Shown here: piece by piece, positions 8,501 through 16,294 of the stretch
Layout: each line of letters starts with the position of its first letter
How positions within the stretch are numbered: the stretch's first letter is position 1
Source of the DNA: Oscillospiraceae bacterium
GTDB taxonomy: Bacteria > Bacillota > Clostridia > Oscillospirales > CAG-272
Assembly (NCBI GenBank): GCA_015064725.1
Contig: SVRQ01000014.1
Span: forward strand, 1-44,122
Length of the DNA: 44,122 nt
Direction: 5' to 3'
Translations under genes and position numbers: made by a program
Notes under the pieces: generated by a model
What the model was told of the DNA's origin: nothing
Databases searched by the model: none
Seen by the model: the letters and a program-made list of their open reading frames with translations, nothing else

Positions 8501-11288
8501 ACTCAATAGTTTCCCCGCGTGTACCCTGCGTTGTCGTGATCTTACGCAGGAAGTTTGCCGTAATTGTTTTGGGTGCTTCGCCCTCAACAGAAAGCTCTAC
8601 CGTTGTGGGGAAGGATTTATCTGTATTCGTAAAATAGAATTCGGGGTTTGCCTTACCCTGAGCATCCGTAACCTTTGCCGTTATCTTGAGCGTTTCGGAC
8701 ATAAGCTCTTCATCGTCAAGGGGCTGGGGCTCATAAGTGTTGCCAAACTGAAGATTGAGCTGACCCTGAATATCGGAGGAAGAAAGGACCTTGTCGTTGG
8801 AAACAACGGCACCGTCAAGATATACAAGTGCTGTGAGGAGCGTAGGTACGTTCTGCTCAAGGCTCATTATCGCGCGGATATCGTCGCCTTCCTCTGTGTC
8901 CTCGCCCGTGTCGATAGCATTTTCATCGAGCATAAGCGGAACAACGTACTTACCGTATTCGGGGAAGCAATATTCCGTTGCAAGGCTTGCCGTGGCAAGG
9001 AGGTTGCCGTTGCTGTCAACAAACGCAACCTTGAGAGCTTTGAGAATTTCAAGTATCTGTCCTATTTCACCGGGATCCGCATAAAAAGTATAGCAGCTGC
9101 CCATACCCTGTGTCGTTCTGTATTCCATTTCGGACATTGTTTCAAGCTCTTCTTCTGTCCAGATTCGGTTTGCGCCAACATAACCCGTAACCTCTTTTGT
9201 TTGGAGCTTATTGGCATCAGATTCTGCGTTTGCGGGAATCTTTACGGTGCTACCCTCGGGAGCAACCTCTTGGTTGTTATCGCGGAAGTACCATACACCA
9301 TCTTTTTTATAGATCTGCTGGTCTTCCATAATAGTATCTTCGGTGGTTGTTGTGCCGTCTTCACCCTCTACCTCAGTGGGATAGGTAAGATCGACCTCAT
9401 AAACCTGATATTCCGTGCCATCTATAGTAACCTTAACGTCTATATAGGTATATACAACCTCGCCCTCAAGCGTGAGGTAAGACTGCGGTGCATTTGTACG
9501 AAGCCAAAAGTCCACGGAAAGGCCGTAGGTATCCTGTGCAACGTAATCTCTTACAATTTCGGTAAAGCCAGATGCTGTTCTGGCGTTTTCTATATCCTGT
9601 GACATTATGGAATCTGTAGTTGTGGAAACAGCGTCCGTTGCAATAGGAGAGTGGATGTAAGTTACGCCGTTGTTAAACTTACTGCCAACAACAAGGTTTA
9701 CGGCACCGCTCATACCGGGAAATTCTTCTTCCACTTTTTTATCAAAAGACGTTTTCTTTATCGTCAAAGTTACTTTTTCAATATTAAGACCTTTACCGCC
9801 CGAATACAAAACCTTATCAATTCTCTCGATAAGACCGTCAACGATAGTAACTCCAACACCTTTTGTTGGTTGGGCACTCTCTTTGTTGCTCAATACGCCT
9901 GCCAAAGACAAAGCTGTGCTGTAGCTTAAACTACCAAGCCAACCGTTGATAGTATTTGTTTTTCCATCTGCCGTAAGCTTAACGGTATCAATAGATACAA
10001 GGTAATCAATATAAGGTTTGATTTCAAGCCAAGTTACGCTTGCACTGCCAACGGTTTTGCCATCTTCAAATGTAACGTAACCGTCCACTTCCATTTTCTC
10101 GATATTTTCTCTTAGTCTTGTTATATCCGCAATAAAAGGAAAAAGCGCATTGAAAGTATCATCATCAGCAAGCGCGGAATTAAGCGCCTTGTAGAAATTT
10201 GTGTTTGTCGTGCTTGAACTAACATTTAATTTGTTTCCGGCATCAACGGGTTCAATACCTTCAATCCCATCACGAACAGCGTTCATATCCGCAAGAACAG
10301 TGTTGACACGATTACAAAAATCATCAACGCTTGAAAAAGTTACATAACGGGGATCATTCTTATAATTCTGCCCATATGTGTTGATTTGATAAACATCAAA
10401 AATATCAATAAGCGCGTTGCCCGCAGGAACCATAACGGCTTCATCCAAAAATACAAGCAAATCATAAAATCCTGCAACATCATCAGGGTCACATAACGTT
10501 TCATTGCCTGAAACGTTATCTATATCAACACCGGTAAGAAGCCCGTCTGCATAGGAACTGAGCAAGCCGCCTATGGCATCCATATAGCTATGATTGAGCG
10601 CGTTCAAACTTTTAAAGCTTTCATTTGCATTTGAAGCAGTTATACTTGCATTGTTCAATTTTGTGCTATATAACAAGTCCATAGCATTGCCCTGGTCTAC
10701 ATCTACTTCAACGTATTTAACAGAAGAAATAGCCTTTATACCCTTATAAGGGCTGCTGGTAAACGCCTTGTTATCGGGATTGTACTGCGTATATTCAAAA
10801 TCAGATATAAGTGTTTTTACACGTCCGTCCACGCCGTACGTTGCTGAGTAAAGCGGATGCGCCAAAAGAGAACTTGTATTAAGCGTTGCAGGGCGCAGCG
10901 TAATATTTTCCAAGCCGTAAGAAGCATCGGAAAGGTTTACAATATTACCCCAAGTAAGGTTTTTTTGCGTTATCTGCAAATTGGAATCACCTATGGCAGA
11001 AGCAGACGGAGGAATAGCAATTACGTTGCCGTCTTCATCACGCACAGGATCATCATTTTCATCAAGCAATATATTTTGAGCCAAGGCTATTTCCAAGTTA
11101 CCGTTTGCGGCAATAGTCGTGGTCGCGCCCGTTACCTCAGGGGCTACGGAGAGCGTTATCCACGAAAACGTGGACACCGTCAGCATAGCAATAGAGAACA
11201 CAAATATCATAAGCGCCGCTATAACGCGCTCGCGGGCGCGTGGGAGCATAGCTTTATATTTTTGTATTCTTAATTCTGTTTCTTTCAT
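5598..11288 (-). CDS. Giant SipW-dependent TasA-like surface protein with Ig-like repeats
   Basis: 1896 residues. The N-terminal signal segment at about residues 21-48 ends in STFSWITLSVAPEVTG, a SipW-type motif (aromatic-x-Trp). Residues ~50-860 match, motif for motif, the 695-aa protein encoded at 20027: GANGNLEIAL-like, WGNIV(N/D)LS, a GxDGR motif, F/AFRTNA-like, and finally ALVYLDGAVVSNDKV with GQLNLQF. Residues ~860-1896 are a chain of beta-sandwich-like modules rich in Val, Thr and Tyr (for example GEYILRSVFADG, GTYTLENVMVDG, GEYKFVNATVVT), with an HCGCG cysteine cluster midway. No C-terminal membrane helix or LPXTG is present, so retention is probably through assembly with other subunits. 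It overlaps the preceding peptidase gene by four bases (ATGA), which implies translational coupling. GGGAGG precedes the ATG. Confidence 0.8.
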   Translation of the reverse strand: MKETELRIQKYKAMLPRARERVIAALMIFVFSIAMLTVSTFSWITLSVAPEVTGATTTIAANGNLEIALAQNILLDENDDPVRDEDGNVIAIPPSASAIGDSNLQITQKNLTWGNIVNLSDASYGLENITLRPATLNTSSLLAHPLYSATYGVDGRVKTLISDFEYTQYNPDNKAFTSSPYKGIKAISSVKYVEVDVDQGNAMDLLYSTKLNNASITASNANESFKSLNALNHSYMDAIGGLLSSYADGLLTGVDIDNVSGNETLCDPDDVAGFYDLLVFLDEAVMVPAGNALIDIFDVYQINTYGQNYKNDPRYVTFSSVDDFCNRVNTVLADMNAVRDGIEGIEPVDAGNKLNVSSSTTNTNFYKALNSALADDDTFNALFPFIADITRLRENIEKMEVDGYVTFEDGKTVGSASVTWLEIKPYIDYLVSIDTVKLTADGKTNTINGWLGSLSYSTALSLAGVLSNKESAQPTKGVGVTIVDGLIERIDKVLYSGGKGLNIEKVTLTIKKTSFDKKVEEEFPGMSGAVNLVVGSKFNNGVTYIHSPIATDAVSTTTDSIMSQDIENARTASGFTEIVRDYVAQDTYGLSVDFWLRTNAPQSYLTLEGEVVYTYIDVKVTIDGTEYQVYEVDLTYPTEVEGEDGTTTTEDTIMEDQQIYKKDGVWYFRDNNQEVAPEGSTVKIPANAESDANKLQTKEVTGYVGANRIWTEEELETMSEMEYRTTQGMGSCYTFYADPGEIGQILEILKALKVAFVDSNGNLLATASLATEYCFPEYGKYVVPLMLDENAIDTGEDTEEGDDIRAIMSLEQNVPTLLTALVYLDGAVVSNDKVLSSSDIQGQLNLQFGNTYEPQPLDDEELMSETLKITAKVTDAQGKANPEFYFTNTDKSFPTTVELSVEGEAPKTITANFLRKITTTQGTRGETIEFTQSASDPTKWTATATFTAPGEYILRSVFADGIERKLTNVVDTGNAEAVKVIVHGFSVSDFSGDKGLTHEYMTAADYVTESFSVKISAYDAQNGTLTPNSVKGVFINEDNVAVTINFTESQSGSGHYTGTATFVSDGTYTLENVMVDGLYYSVGSVYTREVRTKLSVAVWLTHDGTLGVDHCGCGITENTEEFREVANGYQFIYDDKSHDFNVKMKVYDSEGKEITGLATRITYTEGASADLRWSAADEGYVGHITVDGVGEYKFVNATVVTSNGEETITNARSASSVISISRDPATFSELHSSSEVIVIGDNPAATMTVSLNNAKSALVYGFFEHADPDGNTTIYLVKGEKLESEDTSSVSTFYKFTLPKAVGDGYWTLTKVLATNVAYRKDNGDIDFFKDDPLAPIFEGNGNAVEITEDMVYSGKTVMEMVEDAAKDHYLVIEDELANKPRTTKVIAKVHVSFTDGQSKDFGKDVNGNITGMFMQQHTVSGLSVGIVDFTGAHISGIDNVVLKFIYNNGSDTNGGYTGASHTNAGGIVKVNMTESGTTYNQSADATIVFAGNYNTVLNYTIGGKSYFIANEQGHEVENPGTYDGELPSSAPKFTVWSNKPTVTVTEVSPTDSHRLYTGTRGSDGSVAYDKNIEGAFNTYTDYSAAVYIYAGDNNRYNVYLPSVTLKLSGMPSSGFTASMVFTNASSSTYNRTYEFTANNQEKKQDIGGGINGSTYRTNPKIFPAGIQTVRTIVVNYGGVDYTVTLSNPVTISQPQYPAYVDFTDIKSIESSFTGTTPSRIVGTPQADGTFTVTLPGSQTWTEEKSESKTENEKTISGPSQIATYYETWTEGWIWKTDKYQEYREIVMVTQADEVLTTYTRTYKITGWKVGNTTYDVGETITITGNQTISAVIGYTDGDKTMGEYIVTITTTYYETGDDMTGDPPGSTIITTDQANEMDNYPQSNPKVETSRVPKS

Positions 11289-12043
11289 TTTTCTGCCTCC
11301 CTTGAGTCAGCTTCATTCGGCGTTTCTTCGTTTGATTCCTTTTCGCCGTTTTCCGCTTCTATTTCCGCCAAAATTTCTTTCTTGAGCTTTTGGCGAAGCT
11401 CTTCGCGGAGCTTTTCTTCTTCGTTTTCGCGCTCCGCTTCATTTATTTCCTGCTTAATAGCTTTGATTTCTTTCGTTATCTTTTTAATATTCTCCTGCAT
11501 TATTACCGTCACAAGTATTATAACCGGTACGATAACAACAGAAAAAAATCCGATCTCGTTCGTTAGTATCGAATAAAGTGTCGTTATAAACCCCTCGGGG
11601 CGCAAGATCACAATTATCTTGCCTATAAAATTTTCCTTGGTTACGTAAAACCCGTCCACGCTGTTATTGGCATCTCCTCGCGTTACAAGGAGCAGTTCGC
11701 CGTCACGGTCCTTTATTTCCGTAACGCGGTGGGTTATTATTTGTCCCGCCATATAAGATTCGCGGGAAAAAAAGCTTATAATATCGCCTTCTTTAATGCT
11801 TTCTATATCCGTCTTTTGTGAAATTATAAGCGAGCCTGCCGGCATAGTATCTCCCATACTCTCGGAAACAACGCGAAATACGCTGCAACCGAAAATAGTG
11901 ACGTAGCCGTGGGTCTTTATCTGATACATCACAGTGCCGCAAAACAAAATTGCAATGGCAAGCAAAACAGAAGTCGCTATGGAAAATATCTTTTCCGAAA
12001 GCTTTCTTTCTTGCTTCGGGATATTCACTTCTTCTGTGTTCAT
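11285..12043 (-). CDS. sipW: SipW-type signal peptidase I (second copy)
   Basis: 252 residues. An N-terminal membrane helix (~22-43) is followed by the signal peptidase S26 core. The catalytic Ser lies in VVSESMGDTMPAGSLI, and the general base is His (IITHRV) rather than Lys, as in SipW and other ER-type enzymes. Box E reads TRGDANNSVD. A second helix lies at ~165-187, and a charged coiled coil rich in Glu and Lys forms the last ~65 residues on the cytoplasmic side. It is expected to cleave SipW-type signal peptides of the adjacent secreted proteins. ATG 12043 has TAGGAGA upstream. Its stop overlaps the start of the giant gene, so the giant is a likely dedicated substrate. It differs strongly from the copy at 17904. 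Confidence 0.9.
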   Translation of the reverse strand: MNTEEVNIPKQERKLSEKIFSIATSVLLAIAILFCGTVMYQIKTHGYVTIFGCSVFRVVSESMGDTMPAGSLIISQKTDIESIKEGDIISFFSRESYMAGQIITHRVTEIKDRDGELLLVTRGDANNSVDGFYVTKENFIGKIIVILRPEGFITTLYSILTNEIGFFSVVIVPVIILVTVIMQENIKKITKEIKAIKQEINEAERENEEEKLREELRQKLKKEILAEIEAENGEKESNEETPNEADSREAEK

Positions 12044-12075
12044 TGCGATATATCTCCTAAATCAAAAATGTGCTT

Positions 12076-12103
12076 GTGCTTCTCCGCTTTCGCGGAGAAG
12101 CAC
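12076..12103. terminator. Intergenic hairpin between the beta-helix gene and second peptidase gene
   Basis: A 12-bp perfect stem (GTGCTTCTCCGC with GCGGAGAAGCAC) around a four-base loop. In the direction of transcription (minus) a T-rich stretch (ATTTTTGATT) follows only after about eight bases. It may act as a leaky terminator or an mRNA-stabilising hairpin that sets expression of the distal peptidase/giant pair. Confidence 0.5.
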
Positions 12104-12119
12104 TTTGTTTGTCAAATCG

Positions 12120-14453
12120 TTATACCTCTGTTGTCGGTTTTGTTGTTTCTGTCGTTTCTTCCGCAGAAGCCGTAGGTTCTTCGGACGGGGTTGTCGATTC
12201 CTCCGCAGAAACCGTAGGTTCTTCGGACGGTGTTGTTGATGCTTCCGTAGCAACCGTTGTTGTAGTTGCTGCTTCGGTAGATGCCGCCGTGGTAGTCACG
12301 TCAGCGGAAGATGTTGTTTCCGCCGTTTGTGCAACTGCCGTTGTTGTTTCGGCGGAGACCGTTGTGGCAGCCGCAGTCACGTCGGCAGAAGCCGTTGTGG
12401 TGGTAGTTCCCTGGGAAGTTGTTTCCGTGGGAACTGTTGTGGTTGCAGTTGCAGCAGTTGTGCCGCTTGTAGATGAACCTGTATCCCCTGTTGTGGAGGT
12501 CGGACTTTCAAGATCCTCTATTCTGTAATCGCCGGCTTTCACCGCTGAACCGTTGTAGGTACAAGTATCGTGCTTAAATCCGATATCGCCAACAACGCAG
12601 GTATTTTCAAAAGTATTGTTTTCTGCGCGAACATTAGTCTTGCCGTTGACGTAGATAGCGGATTTATTTACGATGTTTTCAAAGGATGAGCCTTCAACAT
12701 AAAGATTTGCGCCGATATTTTTATCATCCGCAACCTTAAGACCGCCGTAGGAGGTGGAATTACCATTGAACGCACAGCCTGTAACTCTATAATCGGGAAC
12801 ATATGTTATACCGCCGTATTCATTGTCGAGGAATAAGCAATACATATTACTGCCGTCTTCGGTGAAAGAACAGTTCGTAAATGTAGCATCTCCATACGTT
12901 ACAACGCCGCCGTTAAATGTACAATCAGTATATATTACAGTTTCGGCATAAGCATATGTATAAAGTGTGCCTCGATTTGCGGTCGTTTCACAAGTGCTGT
13001 CCGCTGTTTTATTATTGTTGAATACGATATTTGAGAAAGTCACGTTCGTGCTTGCTTTAATATCATTCACATAATCGTTGAGAGCGTCAAAGTTAAATCC
13101 GGAAGTTGCTCTTACTTGACCCTGCCAAGCATAACCTGTAGCAACACTGTTGAGGTTTATCTCGGCTTTACCGCTTGCCGTAGCCGATGAATCAGCACCT
13201 ATAATATTGATGGTTACAGTATGATCGCTCTCATCGTCCTCGGCAACAGGAACGCTTTGGAATCGTATCTCACTGCCGAGTGTAACATTATCGTGCAATA
13301 TCCAAGTTTGATTATCGGAAACGTAGTTATCCGCAGCAAGCTGTGTAAACACACCCCAAAGCTCGGCTTTGTTTTCGTCGATGATGGTGTAGTTACCTGT
13401 TGTTCCCAAAGCCAAACGTCCGTAAGATCTGTCCTGACCTTCGGGGAAAGTATGACCTGTTTGGTTAAGCTCAACTTTTTCGGTTGTGCAGTTTTTAACG
13501 ACCATTTCGCCGACGTTCGCCGTGCCGACAATCTCGCCGACGCGCCAGCCGTCATCTGTGGAGTTAAGTTTTGTATTTGTTACAGTACAGTTTTCCACAA
13601 CGGTATATGTCCAATCGCTCGCGCCGGCGTGACCGATGATACCGCCCGCGGAGTTTTGAGAGTTAACTGTGGAATTTTCAACGGAGCAATCCTTAACGGT
13701 AACGTAAGTTTTTACGGGACCGTCAGAAGTATCGCTGTAACCCGTAACATAACCCACAAGAGCACCCGTTCTGGAATCTTCACCGCCCGTGACCGTACTG
13801 TTTTTGAGATGGCAGTTTGTAAGCGTTATTTCCTGCATTGCATCTACGTAGTCGATAAACGCTCCGCTGCCCGTTGGATTTGTGCTTGTGATAGTGGAAT
13901 TTGCGATGGTAATATTCTCTATAGCTATAGCGGAATTTCCCGCAAAGCCGCCCGAGAACAAAGGCTTCTTCAAGCGAAGACCCGTTTCAACAACGGCACC
14001 CGTTTCGTCGGTCTTTGCGCCTATGACGGTTATCTTTCCGACTCCGTGCTGACCGTCAACGTAGATGGGTTCAAGTTCGAAATCTGTGGTTTCGCTAGCC
14101 ATATCAATGCTGTTGACGATCTTCATGGTTATGTCACCAAGATCATCTGTGCCATTTATCAAATTGACTATCGTCCAAAGTTCTTCACCGTTTCTTATGA
14201 TATAAGCCCCGGTTTCATCTTGTGTAAGAGAAACCGCGCTTCCATCCTCATAGCCCAAGTTGCCATCCCAGACTTCGTCAAATTCAAATTCCGGAAGGTT
14301 CCAAAGCTCTTTTCCTGCCACGCCGAATCCCGCTCCGCCTGTGCTCGGAGATGTGGAAATTACCATCCAAGCATACGCCGAAATAACTATAAGTAAAACG
14401 GAAACCAGCAGAATATAGACAGATGAAAACAATCTTAGCCAAGAATGCTTCAT
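12120..14453 (-). CDS. Secreted beta-helix protein with SipW-type signal and Thr-rich tail
   Basis: 777 residues. The N-terminal hydrophobic segment ends in SAYAWMVISTSPS, the same YAW motif as the other secreted proteins here. Residues ~80-650 are a right-handed beta-helix-like array (IENITIANSTITSTN, TLTNCHLKNSTVTG, VKDCSVENSTVNS, VENCTVTNTKLNS, FTNCSF), typical of adhesins and pectate-lyase-like folds. Residues ~655-777 are a low-complexity Thr/Ser/Ala/Glu tail that may be glycosylated or wall-spanning, ending in two 14-residue repeats of the PSEEPT type. No sortase motif is visible. The start codon overlaps the stop of the coiled-coil gene (ATGA), so the two are translationally coupled. 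It lacks the LEG/DCTN end motif of the TasA-like group and may be an accessory or tip adhesin. Confidence 0.8.
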   Translation of the reverse strand: MKHSWLRLFSSVYILLVSVLLIVISAYAWMVISTSPSTGGAGFGVAGKELWNLPEFEFDEVWDGNLGYEDGSAVSLTQDETGAYIIRNGEELWTIVNLINGTDDLGDITMKIVNSIDMASETTDFELEPIYVDGQHGVGKITVIGAKTDETGAVVETGLRLKKPLFSGGFAGNSAIAIENITIANSTITSTNPTGSGAFIDYVDAMQEITLTNCHLKNSTVTGGEDSRTGALVGYVTGYSDTSDGPVKTYVTVKDCSVENSTVNSQNSAGGIIGHAGASDWTYTVVENCTVTNTKLNSTDDGWRVGEIVGTANVGEMVVKNCTTEKVELNQTGHTFPEGQDRSYGRLALGTTGNYTIIDENKAELWGVFTQLAADNYVSDNQTWILHDNVTLGSEIRFQSVPVAEDDESDHTVTINIIGADSSATASGKAEINLNSVATGYAWQGQVRATSGFNFDALNDYVNDIKASTNVTFSNIVFNNNKTADSTCETTANRGTLYTYAYAETVIYTDCTFNGGVVTYGDATFTNCSFTEDGSNMYCLFLDNEYGGITYVPDYRVTGCAFNGNSTSYGGLKVADDKNIGANLYVEGSSFENIVNKSAIYVNGKTNVRAENNTFENTCVVGDIGFKHDTCTYNGSAVKAGDYRIEDLESPTSTTGDTGSSTSGTTAATATTTVPTETTSQGTTTTTASADVTAAATTVSAETTTAVAQTAETTSSADVTTTAASTEAATTTTVATEASTTPSEEPTVSAEESTTPSEEPTASAEETTETTKPTTEV
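12160..12243. repeat. Tandem 42-bp repeat in the Thr-rich tail
   Basis: Two head-to-tail 42-bp units (12160-12201 and 12202-12243) encode 14-residue repeats with the PSEEPT core. Sequence around 12244-12260 looks like a decayed third unit. Such repeats can change copy number by slippage. Confidence 0.7.
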
Positions 14454-16261
14454 CCGGCTGCTCCGCTTTCCGTTTTCTCGCCGTTTTCTTCGTCTTCTCC
14501 TTTATAGTTTCGGCGGTATTTTATGCTTGATTCCAAGTTATTCATAAACAGCTCAAGTTCTGCGAGCTGTGTTTTAAGTTGTTCTCTGTCTTTTTGCTTT
14601 TGCGCCTCTTCTGCGATAAGACGCTCTTTTTCCTTGCGTGCCTGTTCTTCTGCAAGGCGCGCTTCTTCCTCTGCCTTTCGGCGGAGCTCTTCTTGTTGTT
14701 TTTCCCAAAGAGCCTGCGCTTTTTCTTCTTCAAGGCGCTTTTTAAGGCGCTCGTTTTCTTCTTTCTTGCGCTGTTCCTGCTCTTCAAGTATTCTTGCCGC
14801 ATCCTCAAACTCCTGCTTCTCTGCCTGAGAAAGACGAAGGTGCTCTTCCTCTTCTCTTGTTTCAAGGCGGGAGCTTATCTTACCGAACAGAGCTTCAAGC
14901 TCTCTCTTGAAGATATTTCCGCGGCGGTAATCTTCCATTTCGCGGCGCATACGCTCCGCTTTTATGCGCATTTCTTCCGCTTCCTTTTCCTTGCGGATGC
15001 GCTCCTCTTCTTTTTCTTTTTCAATGCGGAGGCGTTCTTCCTCTTCCTCTTTTTCGCGGCGCAGGCGTTCCTCTTCTTCTCTCTTGAGTCTTTCCTGCTC
15101 CTCTACAAGGCGGAGGCGTTCTTCCGCTTCTTCCTTCATAAGGTCGGATTTTGTAAGTTCTTCTATAAGCACCTTGCGTATTTCAACATCGGGAAGATCG
15201 TAATCCTCCGTTAACTCCTCTATTATTTCTTTGATAAATTTGGGGCGCAGCGTGCGCTTCTTTCCCTTTGCGGGAACGGCGACCTCTCTGCCCTTGTCTT
15301 CATCAAGATAATTTTTGAGGACGATATAGTTGAACATTACGTTGTGGAACATATCCGTCTGCAAGGTTTCGTTAACCTCGGGGGTCTGCTCTATAACGTT
15401 TATAGCATAACCGATATCATCGTATTTCTGCAAAAATTCATAAAGCTTAACTATTTCCTTGTAGTACGGATTTTTCTTTAATACGTTTGTTTTCATAAGC
15501 GCGCCCTTTATGCGCGTAGCCTTTGCAAGGGATTTTACAAAGGGCGTTTCCATAAACGCGGTAAACAAACGGTTAAGTCTTGCAATGCGCTCGAACGCTT
15601 CCCTGTGCTTGTTGTCCGTGGAAAGTATATCGTCGCGCTCTTTGATGTGCATAAACATATCCATATGGATATTTTCCGTTACACCCGTTATATCGGTCGA
15701 GAATTTCAGCTTTGCACCGAATTCGTCCGACATCGCGCCGAAGAGCGCGTCATAACGGATTCTTACAAAGCGATATGCATTTTCGATAACGGTGATAACA
15801 AGCCTGTTTTCATAAAGCTCCACAGTGTCCTCGCGCAGCTTTTGCATAAGCTTGTTGGGGCGAACGTCGCCCGTTTCCTCGTCGAAATTCTGTATCATAG
15901 AGGAGCCGTGCTGCGCCAGATGGCGCACAACGGAGGAATCGCTCTTTTTAACGTGGGCAACGTCCACGATAAGCTCATCCTCTCTGATGATATTTCTGGG
16001 GGAGGATATGATGTGCTGTATCGCGGAAAGCGCAGATTCTATGGAGTCTATCCAGGTGAAATCCAAAAGCTTTTCCATTCTTCTGTTGGAGAATTGGAAC
16101 TCATTGTGCGCTCCTGCAAGCTCGTTCATAAAATACTCGTAGAACTCGGTACTGGAAAGCGCGCGCAAAACGCTTTTGGTGTATTTAAGATATATCGAAT
16201 CAATAAGCGACTTTTTCTCGCTTTGTTCGTTTTGCGGGGTATTGTAAGATGATTCTGACAT
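14450..16261 (-). CDS. Coiled-coil protein with DUF2357/McrC-like N-terminal region
   Basis: 603 residues, no signal peptide or membrane helix. Residues ~1-370 form a mixed globular region. The stretch RPNKLMQKLREDTVELYENR followed by LVITVIENAYRFV resembles the ENR-containing core of DUF2357 proteins that pair with McrB-type ATPases; I hold this similarity as tentative. Residues ~375-590 are an almost uninterrupted charged coiled coil (runs of Glu, Arg and Lys with the RLRxEKEEEE pattern). It lies 33 bp downstream of the McrB-like ATPase gene, so a physical partnership is likely. It could be an adaptor or a cytoplasmic scaffold for the export apparatus. No nuclease motif could be identified. 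ATG 16261 is preceded by AAGGAG. Confidence 0.65.
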   Translation of the reverse strand: MSESSYNTPQNEQSEKKSLIDSIYLKYTKSVLRALSSTEFYEYFMNELAGAHNEFQFSNRRMEKLLDFTWIDSIESALSAIQHIISSPRNIIREDELIVDVAHVKKSDSSVVRHLAQHGSSMIQNFDEETGDVRPNKLMQKLREDTVELYENRLVITVIENAYRFVRIRYDALFGAMSDEFGAKLKFSTDITGVTENIHMDMFMHIKERDDILSTDNKHREAFERIARLNRLFTAFMETPFVKSLAKATRIKGALMKTNVLKKNPYYKEIVKLYEFLQKYDDIGYAINVIEQTPEVNETLQTDMFHNVMFNYIVLKNYLDEDKGREVAVPAKGKKRTLRPKFIKEIIEELTEDYDLPDVEIRKVLIEELTKSDLMKEEAEERLRLVEEQERLKREEEERLRREKEEEEERLRIEKEKEEERIRKEKEAEEMRIKAERMRREMEDYRRGNIFKRELEALFGKISSRLETREEEEHLRLSQAEKQEFEDAARILEEQEQRKKEENERLKKRLEEEKAQALWEKQQEELRRKAEEEARLAEEQARKEKERLIAEEAQKQKDREQLKTQLAELELFMNNLESSIKYRRNYKGEDEENGEKTESGAAG

Positions 16262-16294
16262 ACCGAGCTCCTTTCGTGATGTATCAATAATTTA

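Noticed and set aside
12070-12528. Val/Ala/Ser-rich plus-strand open frame
   Set aside because: It is the complement of the low-complexity Thr-rich tail of the beta-helix protein.
5598-14453. Sortase-anchored surface proteins
   Set aside because: No LPXTG-like motif with hydrophobic tail occurs at the C-termini of the giant or beta-helix proteins.
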